Assembly: GCA_944387115.1 (NCBI GenBank)
Contig: CALXDR010000002.1
Coordinates: forward strand, 1-64,000
Source of the DNA: an uncultured Oscillospiraceae bacterium
Lineage (GTDB): Bacteria; Bacillota; Clostridia; Oscillospirales; Oscillospiraceae
Direction of reading: 5' to 3'
DNA length: 64,000 bases
The notes beneath the pieces are model-generated. The model saw only the letters and a list, made by a program, of their open reading frames with translations, was not told where the DNA came from and made no database searches. The position numbers and the translations under genes are program-made. This document shows positions 22,897 through 34,104 of the stretch, piece after piece (position 1 is the first letter of the stretch; each line of letters opens with the position of its first letter).

Positions 22897-25800
22897 ATGA
22901 AACAACTGCTTAACATTCTCCAACAGGTGCCGGAATTTGCGCAGCTGCGCGCTGCGCTGGAGCAGGGGCAGACCCCGGTGAGCGTCTCCGGCCTCTCCCC
23001 TGTCCACCGCGCCCACTTCGCCGCAGGGCTGCACCACCAGCTCCAGCGCCCGGTGGTGCTGGTGTGCGCCGATGAGGACGAGGCCAAGCGGCTGGGTGAA
23101 GACCTCACCGCCTTCACCACCCAGCCCGTCACCCTGCTGTGCGCCCGGGAATTCCTCTTTCACGACGGGGCGGTGGCCTCCCGCCAGTGGGAGCACCAGC
23201 GTCTATCCGCCTTTTACGCCATGGCCCGGGGGGAAACCCCCTTTGTGGTGGCCACGGTGGAGGCCCTGCTCCAGCGCACCCTCTCCCCCCAGGAGCTGGA
23301 GGACCATGTGGTGCGCATCGAGGCAGGGGGGTGCTACGACCCCGCCGCTCTGGCCGACCAGCTGGCCGCCCTGGGGTACACCCGGTGCCAGCAGGTGGAG
23401 GGCGTGGGGCAGTTTGCCCTGCGGGGCGGTATCCTGGATGTGTTTTCCCCCGCCCAGAGCCAGCCGGTGCGCATTGAGTTCTGGGACCAGGATGTGGACT
23501 CCATGGGTCTGTTTGATGTATCCAGCCAGCGCCGCACCTCCCAGCTGACCCGGGCGGTGTTTCTCCCCGTCCACGAGGCCCTGCCCATCCGGGGAGCAGA
23601 CGGCGCCTGGCAGATGACCCCCGACCGCCTGCTCCCCCAGCGCTACCCCGCCCTCACCACCGCCGCCCACCACCTGCCCGCCGGGTGCATCGTGTGCCTG
23701 TCTGAGTCGGGACGGGTGATGGAGCGGGGGAAGAACTGGCTCTGGCAGCTGGGGGAGGACATCAAGGACCTGATTGAGCGGGAGATTGTCCCCGGAGCAC
23801 ACGCCCTGTTTGCCTCTGACCTGGGGGCGCTGCTCCATACCCTCTCCGCCCATCCCCTGTGCTTCCTCGACTCCTTCACCACCTCCTCCGCCCCCCTGCC
23901 CCCTAAAACCCTCCTCTCCGCCCAGGGCCGCCAGCTGTCCTCCTTCGGCGTCAGCCTGGACACCGCCGCAGCGGATTTGCAGCAGTATCAGCGCGCCGGT
24001 GTGGGCACGGTGGTGCTGGTAGGCACCGAGCAGCGGGCGCTCAACCTCCAGTCCCTCCTGCGGGAGCGGCACATTCGCTCGGCGGTGGACTTTCTCCTCC
24101 ACGACCTGCCCGCTCCCGGCGGAGTGACCATCGCCGTGGGCGGACTGTCGGCGGGGTTTGACTACCTCAACTACACCGCCGCCCCCCTGGCGGTGCTCAC
24201 CGAGGGGCGGGCCGCCCCCAGGCGCAAGGCCAAGCGGCTGACCAACAGCGCCGACCGGCGGCGGGTGGATTCCTTCACCGACCTGTCCCCCGGCGACCTG
24301 GTGGTCCACGAGCGCCACGGCATCGGCCGCTTTGTGGGCATGGAAAAGCTGGAGACAGACGGGGTGTATCGGGACTATCTCAAGCTGGCCTACGCCGGCA
24401 CCGACGTCCTCTATGTCCCCGCCACCCAGCTGGACAGCGTGGCCAAATACATTGGCGCCGGTGAGGATTCCGAGCGCAAAAAGCTCTCTAAGCTGGGCGG
24501 CACAGAGTGGGAGCGGGCCAAGAGCCGCACCCGTGCCGCCGTCAAGGATTTGGCCAAGGGTCTCATTCAGCTCTATGCCCAGCGCCAGCGCCAGCCTGGG
24601 TACGCCTTTTCCCCCGACTCCCCCTGGCAGACAGAGTTCGAGGACGACTTCCCCTGGGCGGAGACGGAGGATCAGCTGCGCTCCATCGGGGAAATCAAGC
24701 GGGATATGGAGTCCCCCCGTCCCATGGACCGCCTGCTGTGCGGCGACGTGGGCTACGGCAAGACGGAGGTGGCTCTGCGGGCGGTGATGAAGTGCGTGCT
24801 GGACGGCAAGCAGGCGGCCATTCTGGTACCCACCACCGTGCTGGCCCGTCAGCACTATCTCACCGCCAAGAGCCGCTTTGCCAAGTTCCCCGTGGAAATT
24901 GAAGTGGTCAACCGCTTCCGCACCCCTGCGCAGATGCGAAAGACCCTGGCCGGGGTGGCCGACGGCAGCGTGGATGTGCTGGTGGGCACCCACCGCCTGC
25001 TGCAAAAGGACATTCAGTTCAAGGATTTGGGCCTGCTCATCATCGACGAGGAACAGCGCTTCGGCGTCACCCACAAAGAGCGGCTCAAGGAGCTGTCCAA
25101 GCAGGTGGACGTGCTCACCCTCTCCGCCACCCCCATCCCCCGCACCCTGAGCATGGCCCTGTCCGGCATCCGGGATATGTCCGCCATTGAGGAGCCCCCC
25201 TCCAACCGCCAGCCGGTGCAGACCTATGTGCTGGAGCACGACTGGAGCGTGCTGGCAGACGCCATGCGCCGGGAGCTGGAGCGGGGCGGACAGGTGTACT
25301 ACCTCCACAACCGGGTGGACACCATCCAGCGCACCGCCGCCCACATCCAGATGCTGCTGGGGGAGGACCGGGTGGTGGCTGTGGGCCACGGAAAGATGAG
25401 CCAGGAGGAATTGTCCGACGTTATGACCCGCATGAGCGACGGGGAGGTGGATGTGCTGGTGTGCACCACCATCATTGAGACGGGCATTGACATTGCCAAT
25501 GTGAACACCATTATCATTGAGGACGCCGACCGCCTGGGGCTGGCCCAGCTCCACCAGATTCGGGGGCGGGTGGGCCGCTCCCCCCGGCGCGCCTACGCCT
25601 ATATGACCTACAAAACCGGAAAGGTGCTCTCCGAGGTGGCCGCCAAGCGGCTGGGAGCCATCCGTGAGTACGCCGAATTCGGCTCCGGCTTCAAAATCGC
25701 CATGCGGGATTTGGAGATTCGCGGGGCGGGCAACCTGCTGGGGCCGGAGCAGTCCGGCTTCCTGATGAGCGTGGGCTATGATATGTACCTCAAGCTGCTG

Positions 25801-26325
25801 GAGGAGGCGGTGCTGGAGGAGAAGGGCGAAGCCCCCGCCCACCGCACCCACTGCACCGTGGATTTGGCGGTGCCCGCCTCCATCTCCGAGGGCTACGTCC
25901 CCATGGCGGAGCAGCGCATGGACCTGTATCGCCGCATTGCCCGCCTGCACACCCAGGCAGACGGGGATGACATCACCGACGAGCTCATTGACCGCTTCGG
26001 AGACCCTCCCCGCAGCGTCAACAACCTGATTGCCATCGCCCTGCTGCGCAGTCAGGCGGCAGAGCTGGGCATCTGCGAGATTGTCCAGCGGAAGGACCGT
26101 CTGCTCTTCACCCTGGAGCGGTTCGAGGTGGAGCAGGTGTTCCAGCTGGCGGGGCAATACGCCGGGCGCCTGCTCTTTTCCCCCGGGGAGTCTGCCATGC
26201 TCACCCTCAAGCTCAGGCGGGGGGAGGACCCCCTGCGGCAAGCTCAGCTGCTGGTGGAGCGCTACGCCCAGCTCCCCCCCGCCCCAGCAGAGGGAAACGG
26301 GCCCCATTCGGAAAACAATTCGTGA
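22897..26325 (+). CDS. mfd: Transcription-repair coupling factor
   Basis: ATP-dependent DNA translocase that removes RNA polymerase stalled at lesions and recruits UvrA. It has 1142 residues, normal for Mfd: a UvrB-like N-terminal module, an RNA-polymerase-interacting CarD-like domain (DLVVHERHGIGRF region), RecG-like motor motifs with Walker A GDVGYGKTE (about residue 616) and DEEQRFG (about 717), helicase motif VI QIRGRVGRS, and the C-terminal TRCF domain. A GTG four codons upstream is in frame, but the ATG with GAGG six bases before it is preferred. Confidence 0.97.
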   Translation: MKQLLNILQQVPEFAQLRAALEQGQTPVSVSGLSPVHRAHFAAGLHHQLQRPVVLVCADEDEAKRLGEDLTAFTTQPVTLLCAREFLFHDGAVASRQWEHQRLSAFYAMARGETPFVVATVEALLQRTLSPQELEDHVVRIEAGGCYDPAALADQLAALGYTRCQQVEGVGQFALRGGILDVFSPAQSQPVRIEFWDQDVDSMGLFDVSSQRRTSQLTRAVFLPVHEALPIRGADGAWQMTPDRLLPQRYPALTTAAHHLPAGCIVCLSESGRVMERGKNWLWQLGEDIKDLIEREIVPGAHALFASDLGALLHTLSAHPLCFLDSFTTSSAPLPPKTLLSAQGRQLSSFGVSLDTAAADLQQYQRAGVGTVVLVGTEQRALNLQSLLRERHIRSAVDFLLHDLPAPGGVTIAVGGLSAGFDYLNYTAAPLAVLTEGRAAPRRKAKRLTNSADRRRVDSFTDLSPGDLVVHERHGIGRFVGMEKLETDGVYRDYLKLAYAGTDVLYVPATQLDSVAKYIGAGEDSERKKLSKLGGTEWERAKSRTRAAVKDLAKGLIQLYAQRQRQPGYAFSPDSPWQTEFEDDFPWAETEDQLRSIGEIKRDMESPRPMDRLLCGDVGYGKTEVALRAVMKCVLDGKQAAILVPTTVLARQHYLTAKSRFAKFPVEIEVVNRFRTPAQMRKTLAGVADGSVDVLVGTHRLLQKDIQFKDLGLLIIDEEQRFGVTHKERLKELSKQVDVLTLSATPIPRTLSMALSGIRDMSAIEEPPSNRQPVQTYVLEHDWSVLADAMRRELERGGQVYYLHNRVDTIQRTAAHIQMLLGEDRVVAVGHGKMSQEELSDVMTRMSDGEVDVLVCTTIIETGIDIANVNTIIIEDADRLGLAQLHQIRGRVGRSPRRAYAYMTYKTGKVLSEVAAKRLGAIREYAEFGSGFKIAMRDLEIRGAGNLLGPEQSGFLMSVGYDMYLKLLEEAVLEEKGEAPAHRTHCTVDLAVPASISEGYVPMAEQRMDLYRRIARLHTQADGDDITDELIDRFGDPPRSVNNLIAIALLRSQAAELGICEIVQRKDRLLFTLERFEVEQVFQLAGQYAGRLLFSPGESAMLTLKLRRGEDPLRQAQLLVERYAQLPPAPAEGNGPHSENNS

Positions 26326-26445
26326 ACGTTTCCCCGCCCCCGTTGCCTTTTCCTCTGCAAGATGATACAATACCATTCACGCACTCCCCACGGGAGCGGC
26401 CTTTGCGCCACAAAACACTGCGATAAAGAACAGGAGAGTCTTGCC

Positions 26446-27651
26446 ATGAATCAACGCCTATCCGCTCTGCTGCTGGCCGGCGCCATGGGCCTGTCCCTGG
26501 CTGCCTGCAACGCCCAGCCGGCAGACCCCAGCGCCTCCCCTTCCGCTTCCGCCTCGGCCTCTGCCTCCCAGGCCCCCACCATTGAGGCGGACCTGTCCCA
26601 GGACCTGCTCACCTTTTCCGCCAATGTGGCGGGGGATGTGACCGCCCTCACCGTCAACAATCAGGATGTACCCGCCGACCTGTTCCTGTACTGGCTGGCT
26701 ATGAACTGCACCTATTTTGACGGCTACTACGGTCTGTACGGCTATAAGGTTTCCGACTATGCGGAGATGCTGCTGGAGGACAGCGTGAAGATGGCCTCCT
26801 ATTACACCATCATGCAGCAAAAGGCCAACGAGCTGGGCTGCCCCCTCACCGATGACCAGCGCTCCACCATCCGGGAGGACCTGATGTCCAACGGCGAGGA
26901 GACCTACAACAACCGCAAGGATTTGTACGGCCTGAGCGACAGCACCATGGAGTTTGTCTATTCCGTGTCCACCTACTATGACAATCTGCTGGACACCCTG
27001 GTGGAGAAGCCCAGCGACGAGGAACTGAACAACTACGTCTACCACTGCAAGCACATCCTGCTGTCCACCGTGGACTCCAGCAAGCAGCAGGAGCTGCAGG
27101 AGGACGGCACCTACGCCTATCCCAGCCTGGATGAGGCCACCATCGCAGAGAAGAAGGCCCTGGCAGAAAGCCTCCTGGCCCAGCTGGAGGCCAGCGACGA
27201 CCCCGCCGCCCTGTTTGACACGCTGATGAAGGAGCACAGCGAGGACCCCGGCCTGTCCACCTCCCCCGACGGCTACACCGCCACCCTGGGCGAGATGGTG
27301 CCTGAATTTGAGAAGGCCGCCCTGGCCCTGAAGGCGGGCGAGATTTCCGGCATTGTGGAATCCAGCTACGGCTACCACATCATTCTGCGGGAAGAGGTGG
27401 AGGACCTGGATGAGTACGCCGATGAGTACCGCCAGCAGGAGCTGGACAGCCAGATTGACCAGTGGCTGGAGGATGCGGAGATTACCCAGGCCGACATCCT
27501 GTCCCAGCTGGATGTGAACGACTTCTACCAGCGCTACACCGCCTGGCAGGCCGCCAAGGCCGAGCAGCTGGAGGCAGAGAACCCCACCTCCAGTGCCCAG
27601 CCCAGCGCTGACCCCAGCGCCCAGCCCAGCCAGGAGGGCTCTGAGGACTAA
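26446..27651 (+). CDS. PrsA/SurA-like peptidyl-prolyl isomerase lipoprotein
   Basis: Extracytoplasmic foldase anchored by lipid: signal peptide with lipobox LSLAAC, then a low-complexity Ser/Ala/Pro linker. A helical SurA-N-like region follows, with a parvulin (PPIC-type) rotamase domain around residues 225-325 (CKHILLSTV ... ELGEMVPEF-like pattern, GYHIILREEV). The tail is again rich in Ser/Gln/Pro. About 401 residues. AGGAGAG precedes the ATG at 26446; upstream in-frame starts lack a binding site. It helps fold secreted proteins at the membrane-wall interface. It follows mfd, an arrangement also seen in bacilli and clostridia. Confidence 0.85.
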   Translation: MNQRLSALLLAGAMGLSLAACNAQPADPSASPSASASASASQAPTIEADLSQDLLTFSANVAGDVTALTVNNQDVPADLFLYWLAMNCTYFDGYYGLYGYKVSDYAEMLLEDSVKMASYYTIMQQKANELGCPLTDDQRSTIREDLMSNGEETYNNRKDLYGLSDSTMEFVYSVSTYYDNLLDTLVEKPSDEELNNYVYHCKHILLSTVDSSKQQELQEDGTYAYPSLDEATIAEKKALAESLLAQLEASDDPAALFDTLMKEHSEDPGLSTSPDGYTATLGEMVPEFEKAALALKAGEISGIVESSYGYHIILREEVEDLDEYADEYRQQELDSQIDQWLEDAEITQADILSQLDVNDFYQRYTAWQAAKAEQLEAENPTSSAQPSADPSAQPSQEGSED

Positions 27652-27672
27652 GCCGCCTGCCATTGCCATGCC

Positions 27673-27707
27673 CCCCGCCCGGCACACCCCCTGTGTGCCG
27701 GGCGGGG
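27673..27707 (+). terminator. Terminator after the PrsA-like gene
   Basis: A 15-bp perfect GC stem (27673-27687 with 27693-27707) with a 5-base loop, only 22 bases past the stop. The following bases are AAATCTGTC, so the U-run is weak. Confidence 0.7.
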
Positions 27708-27738
27708 AAATCTGTCTGAAAGTTTGGTGAACTTTCCC

Positions 27739-27768
27739 TTGACAAAGCCTTGGCGGGGCTGATAGAAT
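27739..27768 (+). promoter_or_regulatory. Promoter of the riboswitch-ATPase transcript
   Basis: Perfect TTGACA (27739-27744), 18-bp spacer, TAGAAT (27763-27768). The start would fall just before the riboswitch. Confidence 0.65.
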
Positions 27769-27776
27769 ACGAGGTG

Positions 27777-27897
27777 CAATAAGGGAGTAATCAGCAGAGG
27801 TTTCTCTGTGACAAGTGTCAACAACCTGGCGCTACCGCCTGGCCTTGTATGAAATGATGAGACTTATCCGCGGCGGCGCTGCGGGTAGGTCTTTTTT
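27777..27897 (+). ncRNA. yybP-ykoY manganese riboswitch with terminator
   Basis: The leader carries the family landmarks in order: AAGGGAGTAAT at the 5' end, GTCAACAACCTGGCGCTACC in the middle, GAAATGATGAGACTTATCC, then an intrinsic terminator in which AGACTTATCCGC pairs with GCGGGTAGGTCT followed by TTTTTT (27860-27897). Known yybP-ykoY RNAs bind Mn2+ and switch expression of metal exporters on. The downstream gene is a P-type cation ATPase, a recognised partner. Recognition is by conserved strings and layout; no covariance search was possible. Confidence 0.85.
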
Positions 27898-27994
27898 GTT
27901 CTCTTGTCCGGATTTTCCTAGGTTTTGACCCTCCCGCCTGATATGATACAAGCAGAACCTGTCAGGAGCAAAACAACGAAAGGAGTGTTGCACA

Positions 27995-30613
<2,619 letters not shown>

Positions 30614-30628
<15 letters not shown>

Positions 30629-30765
30629 GCCGTTGCGAACAGCCCGGATGGACCGGAGCGAGGGATACCATATAAGGCAGGCGAAGCCTGCCATGGTTGT
30701 CCCGAGACGGAGGGAAGCCGGGCGTCGTGAGCAGGCGAAGCGTGACAATGAAGAAGCGCTGAGCC
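30614..30765 (+). repeat. Dispersed palindromic intergenic repeat, copy B
   Basis: Same family as 16095-16290, opposite orientation. It is bounded by an exact 18-bp direct repeat ATGAAGAAGCGCTGAGCC at 30614-30631 and 30748-30765, 134 bp apart. The first copy contains the last codons and stop of the ATPase gene. The core has the hairpin GGCAGGC-GAA-GCCTGCC (30676-30692) and the CCATGGTTGTCCCGAG string shared with copy A. Confidence 0.8.
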
Positions 30766-30767
30766 AC

Positions 30768-30795
30768 CTCAAAAAAGTCCAAGGACTTTTTTGAG
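30768..30795 (+). terminator. Terminator-like hairpin after the ATPase gene
   Basis: A 13-bp perfect inverted repeat CTCAAAAAAGTCC / GGACTTTTTTGAG with a two-base centre, placed directly after repeat copy B. The T-run is inside the 3' arm. It reads nearly the same on both strands. Confidence 0.55.
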
Positions 30796-31216
30796 AGAGA
30801 AGCATGGAAAACAGGGTTCGATTCCTTTGGAATTGTCACCCTGCTTTCCATGAGCAGCGTGTTTTCCCAGGCGCACCTCCCCGGAAAGCAGGGAACATCC
30901 TTGTATTCCCCCGCCTGGCAAACCCGAACGCCCAGGCGCCCCCGCTGCAAAGCGCAATCAGAATCCACCCCCTGTTTTGCCACCGGCAAGACAGGGGGTT
31001 CGCATTTCCCTTCCCCACCCGCTTCCCGCCCCGGTGTCCTCATTCCCCTCTGCCCTGCCCCCTCCCATCCGGCGAAAAATTTTCGCAAGCTCTACTTTGT
31101 TATTTTTTTGACACATTTAGCGCATAACTTACCACAAAGTAATCGATTTTGTTATGATTTTTTCTCTTTTTGCCCTTTTTTCTAATTTTCCTAGGGCTAA
31201 AATCTCCATTTCCCTG
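30796..31216. other. Non-coding region with stacked stem-loops before the thiolase gene
   Basis: No credible gene. It contains an inverted repeat 30803-30852 (15-bp arms CATGGAAAACAGGGT, one mismatch) with an inner ATTCC-TTT-GGAAT palindrome, a smaller GCCTGG/CCAGGC stem-loop near 30920-30946, and a 14-bp stem at 30968-30998 (CCCCCTGTTTTGCC arms with a single G-T pair). The rest is C-rich and then AT-rich near 31085-31210. Function unknown. Confidence 0.55.
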
Positions 31217-31245
31217 TTGCATTTTCCCCTGTTGCGGTGTATAAT
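31217..31245 (+). promoter_or_regulatory. Promoter of the thiolase gene
   Basis: TTGCAT (31217-31222), 17-bp spacer, perfect TATAAT (31240-31245), about 55 bases before the ATG. Confidence 0.65.
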
Positions 31246-31299
31246 TTCGCCAGAGATGTGTCCCCACCCCTTACACATATTTTTTGGAGGTTGAGTGTC

Positions 31300-32559
31300 A
31301 TGAGAGAAGTGTACGTTGTCAACTGCTGCCGCACCGCCGTGGGTTCCTTCGGCGGCTCCCTGAAGGATGTCCCCGCCGCTGATTTGGGCGCTGTGGTGGT
31401 CAAGGAGGCTCTGAACCGCTCCGGTCTGAAGCCCGAGCAGGTGGACGAGCTGATGTTCGGCTGCATCCTCACCGCCGGTCTGGGCCAGAATGTAGCCCGC
31501 CAGGTGGGCGTGAAGGCCGGTCTGCCCTACTCTGTGCCCGCCTACACCGTGGGTATGGTGTGCGGCTCCGGCATGAAGTCCGTGATTGAAGGCGCCCGTG
31601 CCATCCTGTCCGGCGACGCCGATGTGGTGGTGACCGGCGGCACCGAGAATATGTCCTCCGCTCCCTACGCCCTTCCCGCCGAGCGCTGGGGCGCCCGCAT
31701 GGGCGACAAGAAGGTGGTGGACACCATGATTAAGGACGGCCTGTGGGACGCCTATAACAACTACCACATGGGCACCACCGCCGAGAACATCTGTGATGTG
31801 TGGGGCATTACCCGTGAGGAGCTGGACGCCTTTGCCGCCGCCTCTCAGCAGAAGGCCGAAGCCGCCCAGAAGTCCGGCCGTCTGGCAGACGAGATTGTCC
31901 CCGTCATGGTCAAGAAGAAGAAGGAGATGGTGGAGTTCAAGGAGGATGAGTTCCCCCGTCACGGCACCACCGCCGAGGGCCTTGCCAAGCTGAAGGGCGC
32001 CTTCCCCGTTGGCCCCGACGGTGTGGAGGACACCATTGAGCACACCTTCCCCGTCACCCAGGTGGACCAGTCCGCCGCCCACAAGCATGAGCAGCGTGTC
32101 ACCGCCGGCAACGCCTCCGGCATCAACGACGGTGCGGCCGCCATTGTCCTGGCCTCTAAGGAAGCTGTGGAGAAGTACGGCCTGAAGCCCATGGCCAAGC
32201 TGGTCAGCTGGGGCCATGGCGGCGTAGACCCCAAGATCATGGGCGTAGGCCCTGTGCCCGCCTCCCGCCAGGCCATGGAGAAGTGCGGCCTGACCATTGG
32301 CGACATCGACCTGGTGGAGGCCAACGAGGCCTTTGCCGCCCAGTCCATCGCCGTGGCCCGTGAGCTGAACTTCGACATGGACAAGGTGAATGTGAACGGC
32401 GGCGCCATCTCCATCGGTCACCCCGTGGGTGCCTCCGGCGCACGCATCATTGTCACCCTCCTCCACGAGATGATGAAGCGGGAGGATGCCAAGCACGGCC
32501 TGGCTACCCTGTGCATCGGCGGCGGCCAGGGTGTGGCCACCATCTTCGAGAAGTGCTGA
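31300..32559 (+). CDS. thlA: Acetyl-CoA acetyltransferase (thiolase)
   Basis: Condenses two acetyl-CoA to acetoacetyl-CoA (or the reverse) at the entry of the butyrate pathway. It has 419 residues with the thiolase active site complete: Cys88 in VCGSG, NEAF, His374 in GGAISIGHP and Cys405 in LCIGGGQG. It is 27 residues longer than Clostridium acetobutylicum ThlA. The extra residues lie at about 236-266, between KLKGAF and VTAGNASG, in the CoA-binding loop domain. Both cysteines of the ThlA redox switch are kept. GGAGG precedes the ATG. The next two genes are an acetoacetate-type CoA-transferase, so the trio could activate or release acetoacetate/butyrate. Confidence 0.92.
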   Translation: MREVYVVNCCRTAVGSFGGSLKDVPAADLGAVVVKEALNRSGLKPEQVDELMFGCILTAGLGQNVARQVGVKAGLPYSVPAYTVGMVCGSGMKSVIEGARAILSGDADVVVTGGTENMSSAPYALPAERWGARMGDKKVVDTMIKDGLWDAYNNYHMGTTAENICDVWGITREELDAFAAASQQKAEAAQKSGRLADEIVPVMVKKKKEMVEFKEDEFPRHGTTAEGLAKLKGAFPVGPDGVEDTIEHTFPVTQVDQSAAHKHEQRVTAGNASGINDGAAAIVLASKEAVEKYGLKPMAKLVSWGHGGVDPKIMGVGPVPASRQAMEKCGLTIGDIDLVEANEAFAAQSIAVARELNFDMDKVNVNGGAISIGHPVGASGARIIVTLLHEMMKREDAKHGLATLCIGGGQGVATIFEKC

Positions 32560-32583
32560 GTACATCCCATGATGGATCGGAGC

Positions 32584-32617
32584 AAGGAGGGGCGGGCCTG
32601 ACAACCCGTCCCCCCTT
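32584..32617 (+). terminator. Hairpin between thiolase and CoA-transferase genes
   Basis: An imperfect GC stem (AAGGAGGGGCGGG with CCCGTCCCCCCTT) with an 8-base loop. There is no U-run, so probably partial termination or mRNA stabilisation rather than a full stop. Confidence 0.45.
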
Positions 32618-32667
32618 CCTCTATCCCCTCTCATTCCCTGCAACATTTAAGAAGGAGGTCCACTGAA

Positions 32668-33357
32668 ATGCCTAAATTCGTATCCGTCGAGGAGGCAGCC
32701 AAGCTCATTCCCGACGGCGCCACGGTGATGTTCGGCGGTTTTATGGGCTGCGGCAGCGCCCACAAGTTTATTGACGCCCTCTCCAAGACCGGCGTAAAAG
32801 ACCTGACCATGATTTGCAACGACGCCTCCATGCCCGGCGGCCCTCTGGGCGAGGAGTATTACGCAGTGGCCAAGCTGGTACACAACCGCCAGATTAAGCG
32901 GCTGATTACCTCCCATGTCGGCCTGAATCCCGAGGTCGCCACCCAGTCCATGCAGGAAAAGACCCTGGAGGTGCTCCTTGTCCCCCAGGGCTCTCTGGTG
33001 GAAATGATTCGCTCCGGCGGCGCAGGCCTGGGCGGTGTGCTCACCCCCACCGGCGTGGGCACCCTGGTGGAAGAAAGCCCCCTGTGTCTGGGGAAGCAGA
33101 CCATCAACGGCAGGGATTATCTGCTGATGCAGCCTCTGCGTGCCGACTTCGCCGTCATTGCCGGTGCGAAGATTGACAAGGCGGGCAACGTGTGGTACAA
33201 AGGTACCACCAGCAATTTCAACGTGGTGATGGCCACCGCCGCCGACACCGTCATCGCCGAGGGCGAGGAGCTTGTGGAAATCGGCTCCATTGCCCCCGAG
33301 GATGTGCGCACCCCCAGCGTATTTGTGGACTATGTGGTTGAGGGAGGTAAGTACTGA
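32668..33357 (+). CDS. CoA-transferase subunit A (acetate/butyrate-acetoacetate type)
   Basis: Alpha subunit (229 residues) of a family I 3-oxoacid CoA-transferase. It carries the glycine-rich CoA-binding loop MFGGFMGCG near residue 21 and the family pattern SHVGLNPE. With subunit B it moves CoA between acetoacetate and acetate or butyrate. AAGGAGG precedes the ATG. Its TGA overlaps the ATG of subunit B. Placement after thiolase suggests the acetoacetyl-CoA/butyryl-CoA exchange used by butyrate- and lysine-fermenting clostridia; the exact acyl preference cannot be read. Confidence 0.9.
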   Translation: MPKFVSVEEAAKLIPDGATVMFGGFMGCGSAHKFIDALSKTGVKDLTMICNDASMPGGPLGEEYYAVAKLVHNRQIKRLITSHVGLNPEVATQSMQEKTLEVLLVPQGSLVEMIRSGGAGLGGVLTPTGVGTLVEESPLCLGKQTINGRDYLLMQPLRADFAVIAGAKIDKAGNVWYKGTTSNFNVVMATAADTVIAEGEELVEIGSIAPEDVRTPSVFVDYVVEGGKY

Positions 33358-34013
33358 TGGATCGTTCTCAAATCAAGGGCTTTATCGCCGCCCGTGTGGC
33401 CCGTGAGCTGAAAGACGGCGATGTGGTCAACCTGGGCATCGGCCTGCCCACTCTGGTCCCCAACTATCTGCCCGAGGGGGTACACGTCACCCTTCAGGCA
33501 GAGCTGGGCTGCGTGGGCGTGGGTGTGCTCACCGACGAAAATCGTGACCCCCTCCACGTGGTGGATGCCGGCGGCTCCCCCTCTGCCGTGGGCCCCGGCG
33601 GCTGCTTCATCGATTCCTCCACCTCCTTCGGCCTCATCCGCGGCGGCCATGTGGACGCCACCATTCTGGGCGGGCTGGAGGTAGATGCCGAGGGCTCTTT
33701 GTCCAACTGGATTATCCCCGGCAAAAAGATGCCCGGCATGGGCGGGGCCATGGATTTGCTGGTGGGTGCGAAAAATGTCATCGTGGCCATGGAGCACACC
33801 GCCAAGGGCAAGCCCAAGATTCTGAACAAGTGCACCCTGCCCTACACCGCTGTCCACTGCGTGGACCTCATCATCACCGAGATGGGCGTCATCAAAGTCA
33901 CCCAGGCTGGCCTGGAGCTGGTGGAAATCAACCCCGAGTTCACCGTGGAGCAGGTGCAGGCCGCCACCGAAGCCACCCTCATCATCAGCCCCGATTTGAA
34001 GCCGATGGTGTAA
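33357..34013 (+). CDS. CoA-transferase subunit B (acetate/butyrate-acetoacetate type)
   Basis: Beta subunit (218 residues) with the active-site glutamate in LQAELGCVGVG, the equivalent of the ENG/ELG motif of family I CoA-transferases, preceded by NLGIGLPTLV. Translationally coupled to subunit A. A strong terminator follows at 34046-34080, closing this fermentation cluster. Confidence 0.9.
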   Translation: MDRSQIKGFIAARVARELKDGDVVNLGIGLPTLVPNYLPEGVHVTLQAELGCVGVGVLTDENRDPLHVVDAGGSPSAVGPGGCFIDSSTSFGLIRGGHVDATILGGLEVDAEGSLSNWIIPGKKMPGMGGAMDLLVGAKNVIVAMEHTAKGKPKILNKCTLPYTAVHCVDLIITEMGVIKVTQAGLELVEINPEFTVEQVQAATEATLIISPDLKPMV

Positions 34014-34045
34014 TCCTCACAAGTTTTATTGCAATTAGTATTTGA

Positions 34046-34080
34046 AACAGCTGCCCGGAACAGCACCGGGCGGCTGTTTT
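34046..34080 (+). terminator. Terminator of the CoA-transferase operon
   Basis: A 13-bp stem (AACAGCTGCCCGG with CCGGGCGGCTGTT, one G-T pair), 7-base loop, TTTT tail. Confidence 0.85.
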
Positions 34081-34104
34081 GCCTGCGTTAGGAGCTGTAT
34101 CACC

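Noticed and set aside
23203..26376. Long open frame opposite mfd, over 1000 codons
   Set aside because: High-GC codon bias keeps the antisense frame open; mfd is complete and conserved on the plus strand, and the antisense translation is low-complexity Gly/His/Val-rich.
32556..32600. Possible third copy of the dispersed repeat (GATGGATCGGAGCAAGGAG)
   Set aside because: Only about 18 bases resemble the family and the hairpin core is missing.
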